Of a stretch of DNA of 38,699 nt, positions 30,496 to 38,699 are shown piece after piece. The stretch spans positions 35,933 through 74,631 of the forward strand of contig PAAD01000050.1 of the NCBI GenBank assembly GCA_002698745.1, read 5' to 3'. Position 1 is the first letter of the stretch, and each line of letters opens with the position of its first letter. The DNA comes from Flavobacteriaceae bacterium. GTDB lineage: Bacteria; Bacteroidota; Bacteroidia; Flavobacteriales; Flavobacteriaceae. Position numbers and translations under genes: made by a program. A model generated the notes under the pieces. That model had not been told where the DNA came from and searched no databases. It was given only the letters and a program-made list of their open reading frames with translations.

Positions 30496-31578
30496 ATGAA
30501 GAAATTGTTCTTACATCAGGATCACGTCGACTTGGGGGCCAAAACGGGCTCATTTGCAGGGTTTGAAATGCCGCTTACTTACATGGGTGTTAAAGCCGAG
30601 CATTTGTGTGTGCGTGAACATGTAGGTGTTTTTGACGTTTCTCACATGGGACAATTTATGGTTAGTGGGCATGCAGCTAAGGCCCTATTACAATTTACCA
30701 CCAGCAACAATGTTGCATCACTTGCCATCGGAGATGCACAGTACTCATACATGCCTAACAATAACGGGGGTGTTATTGACGACTTATTGCTTTATCGTTT
30801 AGGGGATGAAGAATATATGTTGGTCGTAAACGCAAGCAACGTTGGTAAGGATTGGGTTTGGCTAGAAGAAAAGAACAAGGACTTTGGTGCCTCCCTAGAA
30901 AATAAATCAAATGACTATGCCCTATTTGCGGTACAAGGACCCAAAGCACATGCATTAATGAAACGGCTAAGCATTGTTGATACTGCCACACAAAAAAGCT
31001 ATTCTGTAGTGCGAACAACTGTGTCAAGTGTTGAGCATGTTTATGTGGCTACCACCGGCTACACAGGAGCAGGCGGTGTGGAGCTGTACGTTCCGATTGC
31101 CCAAGCCAGAACAGTTTGGGCAGCTTTATTAAAGGAAGGTGAAGCTTTTGGTATACAGCCCATTGGCTTGGCAGCAAGAGACACTTTACGCCTTGAAATG
31201 GGCTACTGCCTATATGGACACGAATTAAGCGATACCATTTCACCAATTGCGGCACGACTAGCGTGGTGCACTGATTTTAACAAATTATTTGTGGGCGATG
31301 CCTACATTAAAAAAGACAAAGCTGAAGGTACCGCTCAAACACGAGTTGGTTTTAGGATGATAAACCGAGGAATTCCAAGACAAGGTTATTCACTTGTTAC
31401 AGCTGATGGAAAATCTATAGGTAAAGTTACTTCTGGTACGTCTTCACCATCATTAAAGTTGGGTATCGGCATGGGATACATCAACAAGGCATACGCGAAG
31501 GTTAATACCGAAATCTATGTACGTATTCGTGAAAAAAATGTTAAGGCCTGCATAAGTAGTCTTCCTTTTATTTTCTAA
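30496..31578 (+). CDS. gcvT: glycine cleavage system aminomethyltransferase (T-protein)
   Basis: HVDLGAKTGSFAGFEMPLTY, HVGVFDVSHMGQF, GYTGAGGVELY, GLAARDTLRLEMGYCLYGHEL. Confidence 0.96.
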   Translation: MKKLFLHQDHVDLGAKTGSFAGFEMPLTYMGVKAEHLCVREHVGVFDVSHMGQFMVSGHAAKALLQFTTSNNVASLAIGDAQYSYMPNNNGGVIDDLLLYRLGDEEYMLVVNASNVGKDWVWLEEKNKDFGASLENKSNDYALFAVQGPKAHALMKRLSIVDTATQKSYSVVRTTVSSVEHVYVATTGYTGAGGVELYVPIAQARTVWAALLKEGEAFGIQPIGLAARDTLRLEMGYCLYGHELSDTISPIAARLAWCTDFNKLFVGDAYIKKDKAEGTAQTRVGFRMINRGIPRQGYSLVTADGKSIGKVTSGTSSPSLKLGIGMGYINKAYAKVNTEIYVRIREKNVKACISSLPFIF

Positions 31579-31579
31579 T

Positions 31580-32413
31580 ATGAAACGTATCCTCGTTTTT
31601 GGTGGAAGTGGTTTTATAGGTCGTGCACTTTATAAGGAATTGCATCCTTACTTTGATGTTTATGCTACTTACTGTACCCAAGAACGGTACTCAGAAAATA
31701 AACGTTATTTTGAATACGACTTTAGGGAAGACTCCCCTACCGAATTACTAAAATACATCAAGCCTGATTTGATTATTTCTGCACTAAGGGGGGAGGATGG
31801 GGGGCAGTTTGTGGCGCATGACAGGTTAATTAGATACGCGACAAAAAAACAGGCGCGTATAATTTTTCTTTCCGCTGCCAATGTTTTTGATAGCTTCCGA
31901 CACTACCCTAGCTATGAATACGACAAAACCTTTTCGGAGAGTCCATACGGTAAGGGAAAGATAAAAATTGAAAATATGTTGATGAGTATGCCTCCGTTTA
32001 GTTGCACGATTGCGCGTTTACCAATGGTATTTGGTGCAGGCGCACCCCGACTACTAGAACTTAAAAAAGCAATAGCTAATCAAATTCCTTATGAGATTTT
32101 TCCCAACTCAGTCATTAATGTTGCGGCAGCCTATTTTGTTACCCAGCAGTTGCATTACATAATCAACCGAGATTTGTGGGGTATCTTCCATTTAGGTAGT
32201 AACGACTTGATTCATCACGATGAATTTATCGCCCAACTAGTTGATGGATTGAAGTTATCCAAAAATCCCTGCTACACTCATGTCTATGCAAGTAATATTG
32301 ATCGTTATATTGCAGTGCTACCTAAATACAATAAGCTGCCCAAATATTTACAGTACACATCTCAAGCTGTTCTGCAAAACTGCTTAGGTATAATTACACC
32401 AGGAAAAAATTAA
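31580..32413 (+). CDS. NAD-dependent epimerase / sugar nucleotide-binding (RmlD-like) protein
   Basis: MKRILVFGGSGFIGRALYKEL Rossmann motif, FLSAANVFD, SPYGKGKIKIEN. Confidence 0.85.
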   Translation: MKRILVFGGSGFIGRALYKELHPYFDVYATYCTQERYSENKRYFEYDFREDSPTELLKYIKPDLIISALRGEDGGQFVAHDRLIRYATKKQARIIFLSAANVFDSFRHYPSYEYDKTFSESPYGKGKIKIENMLMSMPPFSCTIARLPMVFGAGAPRLLELKKAIANQIPYEIFPNSVINVAAAYFVTQQLHYIINRDLWGIFHLGSNDLIHHDEFIAQLVDGLKLSKNPCYTHVYASNIDRYIAVLPKYNKLPKYLQYTSQAVLQNCLGIITPGKN

Positions 32414-32512
32414 ACAAATAGAATTGAAATCACTTCACGTTTTTTAAATTTATTTTTCAGCTTCAACTTTGACTTTCAAAGCTTATTTCCATAAAAATTT
32501 CAGAAGCTTCTC

Positions 32513-32520
32513 TATATTTG
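32513..32520 (+). promoter_or_regulatory. putative -7 element (TATATTTG) of the yebC-family gene
   Basis: TAnnTTTG match 13 nt before ATG 32534. Confidence 0.4.
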
Positions 32521-32533
32521 ATAAAACGAATTT

Positions 32534-33247
32534 ATGGGAAGGGCATTTGAATTTCGAAAAGCACGAAAAATGAAGCGCTGGTCAGCCATGGCTAAAACCT
32601 TTACACGCCTTAGCAAAGATATTGTGATGGCAGTAAAGGATGGCGGCCCAAATCCAGATAGCAATTCGCACTTGCGTGCAATAATTCAAAATGCCAAAGC
32701 AGTCAATATGCCCAAGGACAATATTGAACGTGCCATTAAGCGTGCCACCGATAAAAACAGCGATAATTACAAAGAAATACTATTTGAGGGCTATGCACCA
32801 CACGGAGTTGCCATACTAGTAGAAACCGCTACAGACAACAACAACCGTACGGTGGCTAACGTCCGTAGCTACTTTAGCAAATGTAACGGCAACCTAGGTA
32901 CGTCGGGTTCAGTGGAATTTATGTTTGATCATACCTGCAACTTCCGTATTCCTAATGAAGGGCTAGATGCCGAGCAACTGGAGCTGGAATTTATTGACTT
33001 TGGCGTAGATGAAGTCTTTATAGATGAAGATGGCATATTGCTCTATGCGCCTTTTGAAAGCTTTGGTGCCATCCAAAAAGAATTGGAGAATCGTAACATT
33101 CAAATCTTGTCCTCGGCTTTTGAGCGTATTCCCACCACTACTACTACGCTCTCATTTGAGGCTGTTGGAAAAGTGGAAAAACTACTTGAAAAACTTGAGG
33201 ATGACGAAGACGTTCAAAACGTATATCACAATATGGTTTTAGCATAG
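32534..33247 (+). CDS. YebC/PmpR family DNA-binding regulatory / translation factor
   Basis: MGRAFEFRKARKMKRWSAMAKTFTRLSKDIVMAVKDGGPNPDSNSHLRAIIQNAKAVNMPKDNIERAIKRA. Confidence 0.95.
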   Translation: MGRAFEFRKARKMKRWSAMAKTFTRLSKDIVMAVKDGGPNPDSNSHLRAIIQNAKAVNMPKDNIERAIKRATDKNSDNYKEILFEGYAPHGVAILVETATDNNNRTVANVRSYFSKCNGNLGTSGSVEFMFDHTCNFRIPNEGLDAEQLELEFIDFGVDEVFIDEDGILLYAPFESFGAIQKELENRNIQILSSAFERIPTTTTTLSFEAVGKVEKLLEKLEDDEDVQNVYHNMVLA

Positions 33248-33958
33248 TAAGGCAGTAGCCTTTACCAAATCCTCGGGGGTATCGATACTCACACTCACAA
33301 AATCTGTTTTTAGCATTTGCATCACTTTGCCCATTTCAAGATAACGTATAGCTTCAATTTTTTCTGAATACTCTAATGGTGTTGGCGCTTGGGCGTAAAA
33401 ATCCAATAGTGCTGCCTTACGAAAAGCGTAAATTCCTACATGACGAAAGGCCTGTCCTGGAACACGCATAAACGGTATGGCGGCACGGGAAAAATAGAGT
33501 GCCCTACCCTGATTATCCGATACTACTTTAACCACATTTGGGTTTTCAATATCTTCTTTGTTGTCAATAGGAATCATCAACGAGGCCAAGTCAATAATAC
33601 CTTCACTGTCCTGATTAAAGGCATTGATTAAATTCGACAGTGCTTGTTCAGATATAAATGGCTCATCGCCTTGCACATTAATAATTACGTCAGCGTCCAA
33701 CTGTTCGGCACACTCTGCCACACGATTGCTACCACAATCGTGTACCAACTGACTACGAAATACTTGCCCGCCCATGGTCCTGATGTGCGTTGCGATGACG
33801 TCTGAATCGGTAGCCACCCAAACTTCATCAAAAAGTTTGGTCCGTTTGACAGCTTCATAAGTGCGTTGCAATACAGTCTTGCCAGCCAAATCAGCCATAA
33901 GCTTTCCTGGAAAACGTTGTGCTTCGTATCGAGCGGGAATAACAGCTATTATGCGCAT
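33239..33958 (-). CDS. kdsB: 3-deoxy-manno-octulosonate cytidylyltransferase
   Basis: IAVIPARYEAQRFPGKLMADLAGKTVLQRTYE, INVQGDEPFI, YSEKIEAIRYLEMGKVMQML. Confidence 0.96.
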   Translation of the reverse strand: MRIIAVIPARYEAQRFPGKLMADLAGKTVLQRTYEAVKRTKLFDEVWVATDSDVIATHIRTMGGQVFRSQLVHDCGSNRVAECAEQLDADVIINVQGDEPFISEQALSNLINAFNQDSEGIIDLASLMIPIDNKEDIENPNVVKVVSDNQGRALYFSRAAIPFMRVPGQAFRHVGIYAFRKAALLDFYAQAPTPLEYSEKIEAIRYLEMGKVMQMLKTDFVSVSIDTPEDLVKATALLC

Positions 33959-33976
33959 GGTACAAAAGTAATCAAA

Positions 33977-35401
33977 TCAATCCGTATCAAAGAAGGAATC
34001 GTCAAATCCCACCAAGAACAATTGTTCAGAGGCACGAGTAACAGCGGTATAGAGCCATCTAAAAAAGCCGGGGTCTAGGCCGTCAGGCATATAGGGTTTC
34101 TCCACCAACACCCGTTTCCACTGCCCCCCTTGTGCCTTATGGCAGGTAAAGGCATAGGCATGTTTAACCTGCAGCGCATTAAAAAAGGGATTCTTTTTGA
34201 CATTTAAATACTGTTTATACTGTGGCAAATGGGCATAGTCTTCCCTAACCGCTTGATAGAGCTTTGTGTTTTCTTCAAAAGAAAGGGCGTGTGTTTCTGA
34301 TGCGATCGTATTGAGCAAAAAGACGGTGTCAAAAGGTTCTTCTTCTGGGTAGTCCAGCATACGAACATTTACCTCGGCAAATCTAAAATCATAGAGTTCC
34401 TTGATGGACTTAATCTTGAGTACCTCTACCGTGTCGCCATTGGCAATAAATCCAGGACCAGAAGTAGGTGCCAGCCAGTGGTAATTATTCTTAACCACCA
34501 TCAATAAATCACCTGTAGCCAAGTCGGGTTCTTTCCCTAAAATTTGGGCTCTTATTTGTTGGTTATACCCATTAGCGCGCTTGTTTGAACGCACAATGCA
34601 AGCGGTTTCTTCTGGTCCCACCTCTCTAAAAGAAGTCTCTAGGGCATCTTGAATTTCGTAGCCGTCTTGAAGCCTGATGATATCTGGATATTTAGCCAAA
34701 ATAAACTGAAAACGCTCCGTTTGGTTGTTGAGTAATTGCTGTCTGATCCTTGTGGCGTTGAACAATATACCGGAGTCTTTTCCTTGGCGCACCACCTGGT
34801 CCAGCTCAACCTCATGTGGTACTAAGTTGTAATTTATTGACAATACGTTCGCATCCAATGCCGGGCTAAGCGAAGTATGGACTGGTGGCAATTGAGCGGT
34901 ATCGCCCACAAACATCAGCTTACAGTCTTCGCCTGAGTTTACATACTCAATCAAATCTTGGAGCAGCGAGCCATTTTCAAAGAGTTTATTTTGTTGCTGT
35001 TGGTTGGCGATCATAGAAGCCTCATCAACCAAGAAAAGGGTGCGCTTAAATTTGTTTTTTTGTAATTTGAATTTAAGGTTGCCTTGTCGTTCTTGTTGAG
35101 TGTAATAAATGCGTTTATGAATGGTACAGGCAGCGCGATTGGCATATGCTGCCATGACTTTTGCGGCCCGTCCTGTGGGCGCCATAAGCACTGTTTTATA
35201 GCGCAACTTGGTAATGGATTTCACCAATGCGCCAATAAGTGTGGTCTTTCCCGTTCCGGCATATCCCTTAAGGATAAACACCCCATCACCTGATTCATCA
35301 TCAAAAAAAGACGCCATTGCGTGCAGTGCTTGTTCTTGTGCACCCGTAGGTTCAAAAGGAAATGCGTCAAAAAGTGTCTTGGTTAATGCATTTGAATCCA
35401 T
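33977..35401 (-). CDS. ATP-dependent RecD-like DNA helicase (AAA/UvrD_C_2)
   Basis: LKGYAGTGKTTLIGALV, VLMAPTGRAAKVM, LVDEASMI, FVGDTAQLPPV, AYAFTCHKAQGGQWKRVLV, YTAVTRASEQLFLVG. Confidence 0.92.
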   Translation of the reverse strand: MDSNALTKTLFDAFPFEPTGAQEQALHAMASFFDDESGDGVFILKGYAGTGKTTLIGALVKSITKLRYKTVLMAPTGRAAKVMAAYANRAACTIHKRIYYTQQERQGNLKFKLQKNKFKRTLFLVDEASMIANQQQQNKLFENGSLLQDLIEYVNSGEDCKLMFVGDTAQLPPVHTSLSPALDANVLSINYNLVPHEVELDQVVRQGKDSGILFNATRIRQQLLNNQTERFQFILAKYPDIIRLQDGYEIQDALETSFREVGPEETACIVRSNKRANGYNQQIRAQILGKEPDLATGDLLMVVKNNYHWLAPTSGPGFIANGDTVEVLKIKSIKELYDFRFAEVNVRMLDYPEEEPFDTVFLLNTIASETHALSFEENTKLYQAVREDYAHLPQYKQYLNVKKNPFFNALQVKHAYAFTCHKAQGGQWKRVLVEKPYMPDGLDPGFFRWLYTAVTRASEQLFLVGFDDSFFDTD

Positions 35402-35453
35402 TGGCTAAATTTAGTAATGTTTTATTGAAGGGTATATAGATTAAAAAAAATTG

Positions 35454-35461
35454 TAGATTTG
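35454..35461 (+). promoter_or_regulatory. putative -7 element (TAGATTTG) of the 35487-37472 cluster
   Basis: TAnnTTTG match 25 nt before ATG 35487. Confidence 0.35.
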
Positions 35462-35486
35462 AATTCTATTAATTTTATTAGCCATA

Positions 35487-36137
35487 ATGAAAAAAATCTT
35501 ACTACCTGTTTTATGGATTTTTATCTTGTTTTTTGCTTACAAGTTATTCTATTCCATATATGATCCCATTCTATTCAATAATGTTAAAGTAACTCGTTAT
35601 GCAGACGTTATTTCTAATCTGAAAGATATTGGTAAAGCTCAAGTGGCACATAAATCTGTTAAAGGTTATTACGCACAAGACTTTAAGAGCCTAGTAAAAT
35701 TTATAGACACTGCCGAGTACGTTATTGTTGAAAAAAGAGATTCCAGTTATTTAGAGTACGATCGTATCTATCGCATCGATATGCTGCGAGAAGTACAAAT
35801 TGTAGACACTTTGGGCTATGTTTCTGTCAAAGACTCCTTATTTGGTCAATCTGACCATTACATAACCATGATGAAAGTCCCAGTTAAAGGAATTGATACC
35901 AGCTTTGTAATGAAGGCTGATGTCATCGAAAAAAATAATTATCCTGTAGCCGTATTTGAAGTGAGTGTTTCAAAAGACTTGGTACTTCACGACCAAGATT
36001 CGTATTTACTAGAACAAGAAAAAGCTACCATTTCCGTAGATGGAGTAAACGGACCTGACATTGTATTAGGTTCTTTGACTGAAGTAAGCACCAACGGAAA
36101 CTGGCCTACAATTTACGATGCCAGAATACAAGACTAA
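35487..36137 (+). CDS. uncharacterised membrane-anchored protein
   Basis: 216 aa; N-terminal TM (ILLPVLWIFILFFAYKLFYSIY) followed by a likely periplasmic region. No family recognised with confidence. Confidence 0.8.
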   Translation: MKKILLPVLWIFILFFAYKLFYSIYDPILFNNVKVTRYADVISNLKDIGKAQVAHKSVKGYYAQDFKSLVKFIDTAEYVIVEKRDSSYLEYDRIYRIDMLREVQIVDTLGYVSVKDSLFGQSDHYITMMKVPVKGIDTSFVMKADVIEKNNYPVAVFEVSVSKDLVLHDQDSYLLEQEKATISVDGVNGPDIVLGSLTEVSTNGNWPTIYDARIQD

Positions 36138-36936
36138 AAATAAGGAAAGTGACTTAAGGCTGTCCATTCACGTGCACGTGAATGGATTTTCTTTTTTTAC
36201 CCACGACCAAAAAATAAATAAGGCTTCTAAAATCTACAGAGAAGTTTTTGATTCTTATGTTCCTGTAGAAAACCTACACGAACATATACGTGCAGCACTC
36301 AAAACACAAGGTATGCTTGAGCAGAGCTATAATGAAGTGCGTTGTAGCGTTGAAAACAATTTAGCAACACTGGTACCCAAATCACTGTTTGAGGAAGCTG
36401 CCCTTCACGAATATGTGGAAAAAGACATAGATGTAAAACCCAACGACTTCATCACCTATGATGTTCAGCCCAGCTCTGATTGGATTTGTGTATATGCACC
36501 TTTTGTCAATGTAAATAACATGTTGCTTGATGCTTTTGGGGCTTTTAGATATTTCCATGCAGTGAGCGTATGGCTTAGCGCCTTGTCCCGTTACAGGGCT
36601 GCCGATGGCACCTTGGTTTGGAGTTTATACAAAGAACAAGAGCACTTGCACATCACATTGCTGCGAGACAAAAAATTGCAATTCTACAATTGCTTTGAAG
36701 CTTCAAAAGAAAAAGACGTGATATATTATGTGTTACTCACAGCAAAAGAAAAAAACATTAGCCCCAATGAAGTACCGCTTTTTATAGCGGGAGATATTGC
36801 GGTCGATGATGAAATCTATAAAGTCCTACACGAATTTGTAAGAAGCATCAATCCGCTTATTGTTGAAAACGATTTGGAACACGTGATACCACGTATCAGC
36901 TCCCACCAAGATTTTTGTTTACTAAACCTGTTTTAA
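36118..36936 (+). CDS. DUF3822 family protein
   Basis: 272 aa; LRLSIHVHVNGFSFFTHDQKIN...; overlaps upstream ORF by 20 nt; located immediately before rsmD. Confidence 0.78.
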   Translation: MPEYKTKNKESDLRLSIHVHVNGFSFFTHDQKINKASKIYREVFDSYVPVENLHEHIRAALKTQGMLEQSYNEVRCSVENNLATLVPKSLFEEAALHEYVEKDIDVKPNDFITYDVQPSSDWICVYAPFVNVNNMLLDAFGAFRYFHAVSVWLSALSRYRAADGTLVWSLYKEQEHLHITLLRDKKLQFYNCFEASKEKDVIYYVLLTAKEKNISPNEVPLFIAGDIAVDDEIYKVLHEFVRSINPLIVENDLEHVIPRISSHQDFCLLNLF

Positions 36937-37472
36937 TGCGAATTATATCTGGTACTTTAAAAGGAAAGCGTATTATTCCCCCAAAGAAACTACCTGTCCG
37001 ACCTACAACAGACAGATCGAAAGAAGCTCTATTTAACATCCTTGTGCATCAATATAATTTTGAAAATTGTACCGTACTAGACTTGTTTTCAGGAACGGGA
37101 AGCATCAGCTATGAGTTTTGCTCAAGAGGTGTTTCTAGCACCACCGCCGTGGATCAACATCCTGACTGTATTCGCTTTATTTCCCAAACTGCAACAGCTC
37201 TTTCACTGCCTATTACAGTAGTTAAAATGAATGTCTTGTTATTTTTAAAACAAAATAATAATAGCTATGAATTTATTTTTGCCGATCCACCCTATGTTTT
37301 TGAACTGACAACCTACAAAATCATGATTAACATCATTTTTGAAAAAAACATATTATCGCATGATGGACTTTTAATCGTGGAACACGCCGAACAAATCGAC
37401 TTGTCAAACATCGCACATTATAGCTATTCCCGTAGCTATGGTGGTTGTGTTTTTTCGTTTTTCACTTGCTAA
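36936..37472 (+). CDS. rsmD: 16S rRNA (guanine966-N2)-methyltransferase RsmD family
   Basis: MRIISGTLKGKRIIPPKKLPVRPTTDRSKEALFNIL, VLDLFSGTGSISYEFCSRG, FADPPYVFE. Start taken at the TAATG junction (36936), not 36915. Confidence 0.93.
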   Translation: MRIISGTLKGKRIIPPKKLPVRPTTDRSKEALFNILVHQYNFENCTVLDLFSGTGSISYEFCSRGVSSTTAVDQHPDCIRFISQTATALSLPITVVKMNVLLFLKQNNNSYEFIFADPPYVFELTTYKIMINIIFEKNILSHDGLLIVEHAEQIDLSNIAHYSYSRSYGGCVFSFFTC

Positions 37473-38345
37473 TCACTGTTTTCCTGCACGGAACAAGTAC
37501 TCCTTCTCGGCTTTAGTCAAACTCTCATAACCAGAAGATGCAATCTTATCTAATATGTCATCTATTTTCTTTTGATCAACAGCATCAACAGCACTGGAGG
37601 CAGTCGCTTTTGTACGCCTTTTGGAACGATTTGATTTGGGCTTGGTTTTCATAGCCCTTATTAAAGCTTCATAAGAATTTATAAACCAAGCCCCGATATC
37701 ATTGCCTTGGAGAAATTGCCTTTGATATACATATCCCCAAAGTGCACCACCTAAGTGGGCAATGTGACCGCCAGCGTTTGAGGTTGGTATTTGCACCAAG
37801 TCAATAAATATAAACGCCAAAGCGATGTACTTAAGCGGAATAGAAAATACAAATACGCGAACTGGTGAATTGGGCATATAAGAAGCCATAAAAATCAATA
37901 CGGCCATTACTCCTGCTGAGCTACCAATAAGGGTTCCCTCAACCGAACTGAAAACAGGAAATACGTTGTAAGAAATCAAATAGGCAAGCCCACCTGCAAT
38001 TATGCCAACAAAAAAAGTTTTGAGTAAGAGCTTTTCTTTAAATAGGTTGAGCATTAGACGTCCTGAAATATAAAGCAATATCATGTTCCAAAAAAAATGA
38101 CTAATTGAAGCGTGAAAAAAGCCATAGGTAAGTATGGTCCAAGGACGGAATATGGCTGTTCCAATGTTTGCTGAAAGCTCAACATAGTCAAACCATCCTG
38201 AAATTGATATTTTGAATAAATAAAGAAAAGTTGTTAAAATAAAGGGCAATACAAAAAACACCGCGTTAATAGCAATTATTTTTTCTAAGGTGTTTAACCT
38301 AGCAAAGCGCAACTTTATATCATGCCAAAATTCCATTAGTTCCAA
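37473..38345 (-). CDS. rhomboid family intramembrane serine protease
   Basis: Multi-TM; HFFWNMILLYISG, GSSAGVMAVLIF (Ser motif), GGHIAHLGGALWGYVYQ (His motif), soluble C-terminal tail. Confidence 0.9.
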   Translation of the reverse strand: MELMEFWHDIKLRFARLNTLEKIIAINAVFFVLPFILTTFLYLFKISISGWFDYVELSANIGTAIFRPWTILTYGFFHASISHFFWNMILLYISGRLMLNLFKEKLLLKTFFVGIIAGGLAYLISYNVFPVFSSVEGTLIGSSAGVMAVLIFMASYMPNSPVRVFVFSIPLKYIALAFIFIDLVQIPTSNAGGHIAHLGGALWGYVYQRQFLQGNDIGAWFINSYEALIRAMKTKPKSNRSKRRTKATASSAVDAVDQKKIDDILDKIASSGYESLTKAEKEYLFRAGKQ

Positions 38346-38699
38346 CGTTTCTGGTTAAATTGATTTCGTTTCCAATACCACATAACTAAAAAGCCTGTAA
38401 TTGCACCACCAATGTGGGCGATAAAGGCTGTATTGCTCGGACTGAAAAAGGACCTACCAGTGAGTGCAGAAATGGTATCCAGCAGCACAACGCCTGGGAC
38501 AAAATACTTTGCTTTTATGGGAACTGGAAAGAACAACAACATCAATTCTGAGTTAGGGAACAAAAATGCAAAAGCGACCAAAACCCCATACAAGGCACCA
38601 GAAGCACCCACCATGGAAAAGTTGAAAGAAGTATAAAGACTGTTGAGTTGCGATTCTGAAATCACAGATTGCCAAGCGGTGCTATAGCGTTCAGATTGC
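38336..38699 (-). CDS. rhomboid family intramembrane serine protease, C-terminal part, runs off right edge
   Basis: GASGALYGVLVAFAF and AHIGGAITGFLVMWYW. The frame stays open upstream of the ORF-track start to the window edge (QSERYSTAWQSVISESQLNSLY...), so the true start is outside the window. Confidence 0.88.
   Translation of the reverse strand, partial: QSERYSTAWQSVISESQLNSLYTSFNFSMVGASGALYGVLVAFAFLFPNSELMLLFFPVPIKAKYFVPGVVLLDTISALTGRSFFSPSNTAFIAHIGGAITGFLVMWYWKRNQFNQKRWN

Noticed and set aside
33024-33242. 72-aa + ORF inside yebC
   Set aside because: Out-of-frame ORF within a well-supported yebC-family gene.

Overview
The window looks like ordinary core-genome DNA from a Bacteroidetes bacterium, most likely Flavobacteriaceae (AT-rich, TAnnTTTG-type -7 elements, bacteroidetal gene families). 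It carries about 29 protein-coding genes and two tRNAs. Envelope genes: an MCE/MlaD-like protein, an N-acetylmuramoyl-L-alanine amidase, LptD and TamB. Metabolism: gap, pfkA, the thrA-thrB-thrC operon, gcvT, kdsB. Information processing: tsaD, rsmE, gyrA, yebC, rsmD and a RecD-like helicase. Also present: clpC, a PgpH-like 7TM-HD hydrolase, a TPR protein and two tandem rhomboid proteases, one cut by the window edge. I found no CRISPR array, transposase, integrase, prophage or recognisable defence cassette. The most notable non-annotated item is an apparent fossil gene in the thrC-gcvT gap. On the minus strand, a signal peptide plus the N-terminal region of a secreted aminopeptidase P-like protein reads in one frame, interrupted by in-frame stops. 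A more speculative item is a translationally coupled pair, a small inner-membrane protein plus a DUF3822 protein, whose layout recalls PilN/PilM or GspM/GspL. All calls rest on reading the sequence and family knowledge; no searches were run.
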